Below, piece after piece: positions 15,374 to 19,508 of a stretch of 19,508 nt of DNA (positions within the stretch are counted from its first letter, which is position 1; each line of letters opens with the position of its first letter). Origin of the DNA: CALXOD01 sp964402715 (GTDB lineage: Bacteria; Verrucomicrobiota; Lentisphaeria; Victivallales; Victivallaceae); the NCBI GenBank assembly GCA_964402715.1, contig CAYODJ010000037.1:1-19508 (forward strand). The letters run 5' to 3'. A program made the position numbers and the translations under genes. The notes beneath the pieces are model-generated. The model saw nothing but the letters and a program-made list of their open reading frames with translations, did no database searches and was not told where the DNA came from.

Positions 15374-15403
15374 TCAATGACCTCCCCGGGCGTCGCCCGT
15401 CAT
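15374..15403 (-). other. Possible 9-codon leader ORF ahead of the NuoE-like gene
   Basis: ATG at 15403 is preceded by GGAGG with 5 bases between, and encodes MTGDARGGH before TGA. It is in the same frame as the NuoE-like gene, whose ATG comes one codon after that TGA. A small CGGGC / GCCCG hairpin lies inside it. It could couple translation from arnD, or be a vestige of an older start. Confidence 0.3.
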
Positions 15404-15429
15404 GTTGTCCTCCGCGTATGGCATCGCAT

Positions 15430-16314
15430 TCACGCCTGAACCGCCAGCCAGCCCTCGCGTCCGGGAAACGGCCGCGGCCTGATCAGGCCCGCCGGCGCGT
15501 TCCGCGAAATCCGGGCTATCTCCCCGAGGGGGACGACGGAGAATCCCATGTCCCCGACCCTGCTCAGGTATCTTTCAAACATGCCGAGACAGCGTCCGCC
15601 TTCGGCTTCGGCATGGATTGTCAGAACGTTCGGCGCGTCCTCGCGCAGGAGCGCGATCTGGCGGTCGTTGTAGTTTTCATCGTCGACGCCGTCCTGTCCG
15701 AGCATTTCGTCATAGGTGGGCAGCGTCACCGGGATCTGAAGACGGTTCAGCCGGCGTCCTTCCACGACCGGATAGAACGGCGACGCGCCGCGGCAGTCCG
15801 AGTCGAAGTCGAACGGAAATTCCTCCTTGACCAGCAGAAGCCGATCGTTCGCCCTCCAGCCGGGTGCGGCGCTGGAGACCGGAGCCGCCCCCGTGATCCG
15901 GCGCAGCTCCTCCACACCCCGGGTCAGCGCCTCCCTCATCCGGGCCGCGCTCATCCGGTCGATCCCGGACTGCGCGCGGTGGTGATCCCATGCGTGAAAC
16001 CCTATCTCGTGCCCGGAGTCCGCCGCCTGTCTGATCTGCGCCGCCAGCCTGCGGCCGATGCGCGGCCCCGGCCACGCGGTTCCCATGAGCACTATCCCCG
16101 GACCGTACAGTCCGGCGGCGCCGGTGCGCAGCATCTTCCACAGAAAAGCCGGTTTCAGCAGCCTCCACAGGTGCCGTCCCATGTTGTCCGGGCCGACCGA
16201 GAAATAGAACGTCCCCCGCACGCGGTGCCGCGCCAGCAGATCGCAGAGAGCCGGCACGCCGGTCTTCGTCCCCCGGAAAGTGTCAACGTCAACTCGCAAG
16301 CCGATAAGTTTCAC
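15430..16314 (-). CDS. arnD: 4-deoxy-4-formamido-L-arabinose-phosphoundecaprenol deformylase
   Basis: ArnD removes the formyl group from undecaprenyl-phosphate-Ara4FN, giving the L-Ara4N carrier lipid used to modify lipid A. The 294 residues follow the enterobacterial enzyme closely: GLRVDVDTFRGT at the N-terminus with the metal-binding Asp residues, FSVGPDNMGRHLWRLLKP (38-55), GTAWPG, FHAWDHH with the metal His residues, SDCRGA, QIPVTLPT, TIHAEAEG and GREGWL near the C-terminus. It belongs to the polysaccharide deacetylase superfamily. The start is GTG with no clear Shine-Dalgarno sequence, 24 bases after arnA, so translation is probably coupled to arnA. arnB, arnC and arnT are not adjacent. 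Confidence 0.94.
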   Translation of the reverse strand: MKLIGLRVDVDTFRGTKTGVPALCDLLARHRVRGTFYFSVGPDNMGRHLWRLLKPAFLWKMLRTGAAGLYGPGIVLMGTAWPGPRIGRRLAAQIRQAADSGHEIGFHAWDHHRAQSGIDRMSAARMREALTRGVEELRRITGAAPVSSAAPGWRANDRLLLVKEEFPFDFDSDCRGASPFYPVVEGRRLNRLQIPVTLPTYDEMLGQDGVDDENYNDRQIALLREDAPNVLTIHAEAEGGRCLGMFERYLSRVGDMGFSVVPLGEIARISRNAPAGLIRPRPFPGREGWLAVQA

Positions 16315-16338
16315 GATGATATGCCCGCCGCGGCCGGG

Positions 16339-18330
16339 TTAACGGGTGAATTCGCCGGAACGCACCGCCTCCTCCAGAAAGAAATTCAGCGTGGTTTCAA
16401 TCGACTGAGCCAGCGTGACGCGCGGCGTCCAGTCCAGCAGTCTCTTCGCGTTGCGGATGCTGGGCACGCGATGCTGCACGTCCTGATATCCCTTGCCGTA
16501 GAACGCCCCGCTCTCCACCACCATATATCCCGCGAACGGCGGGAAATAGCAGCGCATCGGATGCTTTTCGAATTTTTCGACAAGCATCTCCGCCATGACC
16601 TTGATGCTGGCCTCGTTCGCCGGATTGCCGATGTTGATGATCTGTCCGTCGCATCTGCCGCCTTTGTTTTCTATGATGCGGAACAGAGCCTCCACGCCCT
16701 CGGAGATGTCCACGAAGCACCGCTTCTGCTCGCCGCCGTCGATCAGCTGTATCGGCGTACCCTGCACCAGATTGAGGATCAGCTGGGTGATGGCTCTCGA
16801 CGAACCGATCCTCGCCGAGTTCAGCGAATCCAGTCTCGGCCCGATCCAGTTGAACGGACGGAACAGGGTGAACGACAGCTGTCCCTTGGCTCCGTACGCC
16901 CAGATCACCCGATCCAGCAGCTGCTTGCTGGTCGAATAGATCCATCGCTGCATCCGGATCGGACCCGTTATCAGACACGAATTGTCTTCGTCGAAGCTGG
17001 AATCCTGGCACATGCCGTACACTTCGCTGGTGGACGGGAAGACGATGCGCTTGTTGTACTTGACGCAGTAGCGCACGATCCTCAGATTCTCCTCGAAATC
17101 CAGTTCGAAGACCCGCAGCGGGTTGCGCGTGTACTCGATCGGCGTGGCGATCGCGACCAGCGGAACCACTATGTCGCACTTGCGGATGTGGTACTCTATC
17201 CACTCCCGGTGGATGGAGATGTCCCCCTCGCGGAAATGGAATCCGGGACGATCCAGCAGATGGTCGATGTAATTCGACCGCAGGTCGAGGCCGTACACCT
17301 CGTACTTTCCGCTGTCCAGCAGTCTCTCGCTCAGGTGGCTGCCGATGAAGCCGTTCACGCCGAGAATCAGCACGCTCTTCTTCCGTTCCGACTCCCGCTG
17401 CTTCCTCGGATCGTTGCCGAAAGTCATGTTCTTCACCACCCGTCCGTCCGCGGCGAACTGTTCACCCGTGGTGCACACCGATCCGTCGAACTGGGCCTGC
17501 AGCACCCTGACCGCGCCTTCGCCGCAGGCGATCTCCAGCGGGGAGGACTGCAGCACCGTCCCGGGCTCGACGTCGTCTTCGCGCACCACGGGGACGACGG
17601 TCCAGAAGAAGCACTTCCTGCCGCCGAGGAACGAGAAGGCGCCGGGATAGGGGCGGGTGACGGCGCGCACCAGGTTGTGCACCGAAGTGCAGGACTGCGT
17701 CCAGTCGATCTGCCCGTCCGCCGGAGTCCTCGCTCCGAAATAAGTCGCCTTCGTCTCGTCCTGCTTCCGGCGCGGAGCCTTGTTCTCAAGCACCAGCGGC
17801 AGAGCGCGTTTCAGCAGCGTCGCCGCGGCCGTGCAGGCCTTGTCGAACACCGATCTGGCGGTGTCGGCGTCGCCGATCTCGAAACGCTCCTGATCGACGA
17901 TGTCGCCCGCGTCCACGCCGGCCGTCATGTAGTGAAGGGTGACTCCGGTCTCCTTTTCGCCGTTTATGATGGCCCAGTTGATCGGAACCCGGCCGCGGTA
18001 CTTCGGAAGCAGCGATCCGTGCAGATTCAACGCGCCGTACTGCGGAATCGACAGAATTTCGGACTTTATGATCGTCCGGTAGTAGAAGCTGAAGATCACC
18101 GACGGAGCCATGGCGCGGATGCGTTCCACCCAGACAGGGTGGTTGATGTCCTCGGGGGCGAACACCTTTATGCCTTTTTCGGCGGCCAGTTCCGCGACGG
18201 ATCCGAACCAGATGTTCTCATTCGGATTGTCGCGGTGGGTGAACACGGCGGATATCTCGAACCCGGCGTCGAGCAGAGCCTCGATGCCGACCCTGCCGAT
18301 GTTATGATATCCCAGCACTATGCATTTCAT
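16339..18330 (-). CDS. arnA: Bifunctional UDP-Ara4N formyltransferase / UDP-glucuronate decarboxylase
   Basis: ArnA oxidatively decarboxylates UDP-glucuronate to UDP-4-keto-arabinose and, after transamination by ArnB, formylates UDP-Ara4N. The 663 residues nearly equal the E. coli protein (660). The N-terminal formyltransferase (1-300) has Asn102 and His104 (NLHGSLLPKYRG) and Asp140. The C-terminal short-chain-dehydrogenase domain (318-660) has the NAD loop GVNGFIG (324-330), STSEVYGM with Ser435/Glu436, Tyr465 and Lys469 (YSTSK), GPRLDSLNSARIGSSRA and Arg621. Every catalytic residue I could align is present, so both activities should be intact. AAGGAG sits 7 bases before the ATG. It is first of an apparent operon running to the membrane protein at the far end. 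Confidence 0.96.
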   Translation of the reverse strand: MKCIVLGYHNIGRVGIEALLDAGFEISAVFTHRDNPNENIWFGSVAELAAEKGIKVFAPEDINHPVWVERIRAMAPSVIFSFYYRTIIKSEILSIPQYGALNLHGSLLPKYRGRVPINWAIINGEKETGVTLHYMTAGVDAGDIVDQERFEIGDADTARSVFDKACTAAATLLKRALPLVLENKAPRRKQDETKATYFGARTPADGQIDWTQSCTSVHNLVRAVTRPYPGAFSFLGGRKCFFWTVVPVVREDDVEPGTVLQSSPLEIACGEGAVRVLQAQFDGSVCTTGEQFAADGRVVKNMTFGNDPRKQRESERKKSVLILGVNGFIGSHLSERLLDSGKYEVYGLDLRSNYIDHLLDRPGFHFREGDISIHREWIEYHIRKCDIVVPLVAIATPIEYTRNPLRVFELDFEENLRIVRYCVKYNKRIVFPSTSEVYGMCQDSSFDEDNSCLITGPIRMQRWIYSTSKQLLDRVIWAYGAKGQLSFTLFRPFNWIGPRLDSLNSARIGSSRAITQLILNLVQGTPIQLIDGGEQKRCFVDISEGVEALFRIIENKGGRCDGQIINIGNPANEASIKVMAEMLVEKFEKHPMRCYFPPFAGYMVVESGAFYGKGYQDVQHRVPSIRNAKRLLDWTPRVTLAQSIETTLNFFLEEAVRSGEFTR

Positions 18331-19050
18331 GGACGGACTCCTTAAACGGTGAAAAGGTTCGAACCAGAGCAGCGCGGTCTGACGGCGCGGCGAAACGGCT
18401 TAATATAGTTCATGCCGGAGGCTTTTACTAGAACAAAGCACAAAATTCAGCCGCCTCCCGCAGGAGCCGTCCGCCGGAAAGGCCGGTTCCGTCCCGGACG
18501 GCCGTCATCCCCCCGGCGCGGGGCCGGCGGAAGCCGCCGGCGAATCTCGTGACGCAACACCGGAAACTCCGGAGAGAGTATGGAACCGGGGGGTGGCCGG
18601 CCGTCATCGTCAATCCGGAAGGGCGGAAGATCGGCAGCCTCGGCCATGCGAAGGCGGAAGAGTTCCCGCCCCGGCTCCGGCAGGTGCTCGACCGTGTAGA
18701 AAGAAGCGGCGCCCGCCGCGGTTCCGGCCGCAGGAAACGGAAAAAGCAGATTCCGGATGCCGCAGGGAATTTCGCGTTTCCGCGAGCGGCTCCTGGAAGT
18801 CCGCAGGCGGCGGCTGCCCGCATGCCGGAGAGAGTGCGGCGGTGCTCTTTGCGCGCGTGTTCAAGATACTCCCGATTTTTTTCGTTTTTCTTCAGAACCA
18901 AAGTTGTTTCTTTCCGAAAAAGCGTTATATCTCTTTGACGAAAGCGCGACGGTTTCCGAATGGAACGTCTGTGTTAAGATTCACCAGGCGCTCTCCGGGT
19001 TTCACCGCTCGGAAATGAGCAGCGCCGGGAAATAAGTCGAGGGCAGGATC
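18331..19050. other. Long intergenic region between arnA and the glycyl radical enzyme gene
   Basis: About 720 bases between divergent genes. The arnA side has an A/T patch (18400-18410, TATATT-like on the minus strand) that may be its -10 box. The middle is GC-rich and contains a thioredoxin-like relic. The segment 18860-18935 has T tracts and a weak plus-strand promoter candidate (TTGTTT, 16 bases, TATATC at 18904-18931), which leaves about 110 bases of leader to the glycyl radical enzyme start. A 157-codon minus-strand open frame (18428-18901) has chance-like composition. Confidence 0.5.
18549..18698 (+). pseudogene. Relic of a thioredoxin-fold protein (C-terminal part)
   Basis: In the plus-strand frame starting at GTG 18549, about 45 codons look like the second half of a thioredoxin domain: LRREYGTGGWPAVIVNPEG followed by RKIGSLG, then a helix FPPRLRQVLDRV. 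This is the cis-Pro strand, beta-hairpin and final helix seen in thioredoxin-like proteins (compare the general pattern of G-x-P, a hydrophobic strand, then D/N-x-x-G). The N-terminal half with the WCxxC-type region is absent in any frame upstream, and the frame then continues into arginine-rich, non-family sequence to 18938. I infer a decayed gene fragment. A chance match is possible. Confidence 0.35.
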
Positions 19051-19508
19051 ATGATCACCGAACGAATTGAAAAGTTGCGGAAAAAATGCCGCGAGGGCGG
19101 TTACACCGTGTATCGCAGAACCTCTCCGGATTATCCCGGCATCAAGGCGGCGATGGCCCGGATGAATGTCTACGAAGCCAGCGCGTACCTGTTCCGGAAA
19201 ATGCTGGAGGCGGAGACCCCGGTCATCATCCCGTCGGAGCGTCTGCAATACACCCGCACGATCGTCGGAACAATTCCGATGCTGGTGGAACAGGTCGTTT
19301 CCGAACGCAACGGCAATTGCCCTGTCTGGGGCGCCGAAAACATGACGCCGGACTACGCCGTGCTGCTTGCATGCGGGCTGGAGAATCGTCTGAACATGAT
19401 CCGGCAGGAATTGAAGAAAGTTGCTCCGGAAAGCGAAGAGCATCTCTTTCTTTTTCATCTCGCCGCCATGACCGAAGATGCTCTCGCCTTCGCCGATCGT
19501 TACGCCGA
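19051..19508 (+). CDS. Glycyl radical enzyme (pyruvate formate-lyase family), N-terminal part
   Basis: The first 152 codons of a gene that leaves the window. The opening ERIEKLRKK, then ETPVIIPSERLQYTR, and NMTPDYAVLLACGLENRLNMIR match the N-terminal domain of PFL-like glycyl radical enzymes (TPDY, then a GL-containing helix), ending in FADRYA as these proteins do before the barrel. The family includes pyruvate formate-lyase, B12-independent glycerol and propanediol dehydratases, choline lyase and others. The substrate cannot be told, because the active-site Cys and glycyl radical loop lie beyond the edge. GAGGGCAGG upstream of the ATG is the likely ribosome site. A radical-SAM activating enzyme would be expected nearby, outside the window. 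Confidence 0.85.
   Translation, partial: MITERIEKLRKKCREGGYTVYRRTSPDYPGIKAAMARMNVYEASAYLFRKMLEAETPVIIPSERLQYTRTIVGTIPMLVEQVVSERNGNCPVWGAENMTPDYAVLLACGLENRLNMIRQELKKVAPESEEHLFLFHLAAMTEDALAFADRYA

Noticed and set aside
15418..18345. 975-codon plus-strand open frame
   Set aside because: It is antisense to arnA and arnD, whose catalytic motifs are intact. The composition is rich in Arg, His and Gln and nothing is recognisable.
18428..18901. 157-codon minus-strand ORF upstream of arnA
   Set aside because: The composition is low-complexity Arg/Ala/Pro without recognisable domain or ribosome site. It is antisense to the thioredoxin-like relic.

Overview
The window is GC-rich (about 60% by eye) and densely coded, mostly on the minus strand. 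It looks like a chromosomal piece of an anaerobic, Gram-negative-type bacterium. The evidence is a Pal-type outer-membrane lipoprotein, an ArnA/ArnD pair for lipid A modification, a ferredoxin/NADH/NADPH flavin enzyme cluster and a glycyl radical enzyme. The mix would suit a Lentisphaerota/Verrucomicrobiota-type anaerobe such as a Victivallis relative, but that placement is inference from gene content only. I found no tRNA, rRNA, CRISPR array or complete mobile element.

Layout, left to right. (1) Positions 54-581 hold a Tat-exported aldo/keto reductase cut off in mid-domain close to the window edge. (2) Positions 849-2924 hold a ptsH-ptsI pair (HPr and Enzyme I) with a good promoter. (3) Positions 3273-6881 hold metK-adoK-ahcY, a tight S-adenosylmethionine recycling operon. 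(4) Position 7620 down to 7027 is a Pal-like lipoprotein with a hairpin at the predicted mRNA 5' end and a terminator before metK. (5) Position 7865 onward is ilvE, the only complete plus-strand gene, divergent from pal. (6) Positions 18330 down to 8958 look like one long minus-strand operon: arnA, arnD, three redox genes, recR and a polytopic membrane protein. Gaps are short, and several junctions are 4-base ATGA overlaps. (7) From 18331 to 19050 is a long non-coding region with a thioredoxin-fold gene relic. It is followed by the start of a glycyl radical enzyme gene that runs off the right edge.

The most interesting system is the three-gene redox cluster at 11164-15370: a NuoE-like protein, a NuoF/HydB-like protein, and a protein with a GltD/NfnB-like flavin domain set between NuoG-like iron-sulfur modules. 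No [FeFe]-hydrogenase H-cluster subunit is present. The set matches the Sporomusa-type Nfn (Stn) idea: an electron-bifurcating NADH/ferredoxin:NADP+ transhydrogenase. It would connect the NADH, NADPH and ferredoxin pools, which suits a fermenter that uses glycyl radical enzymes. Its position behind arnA-arnD and ahead of recR is unusual.
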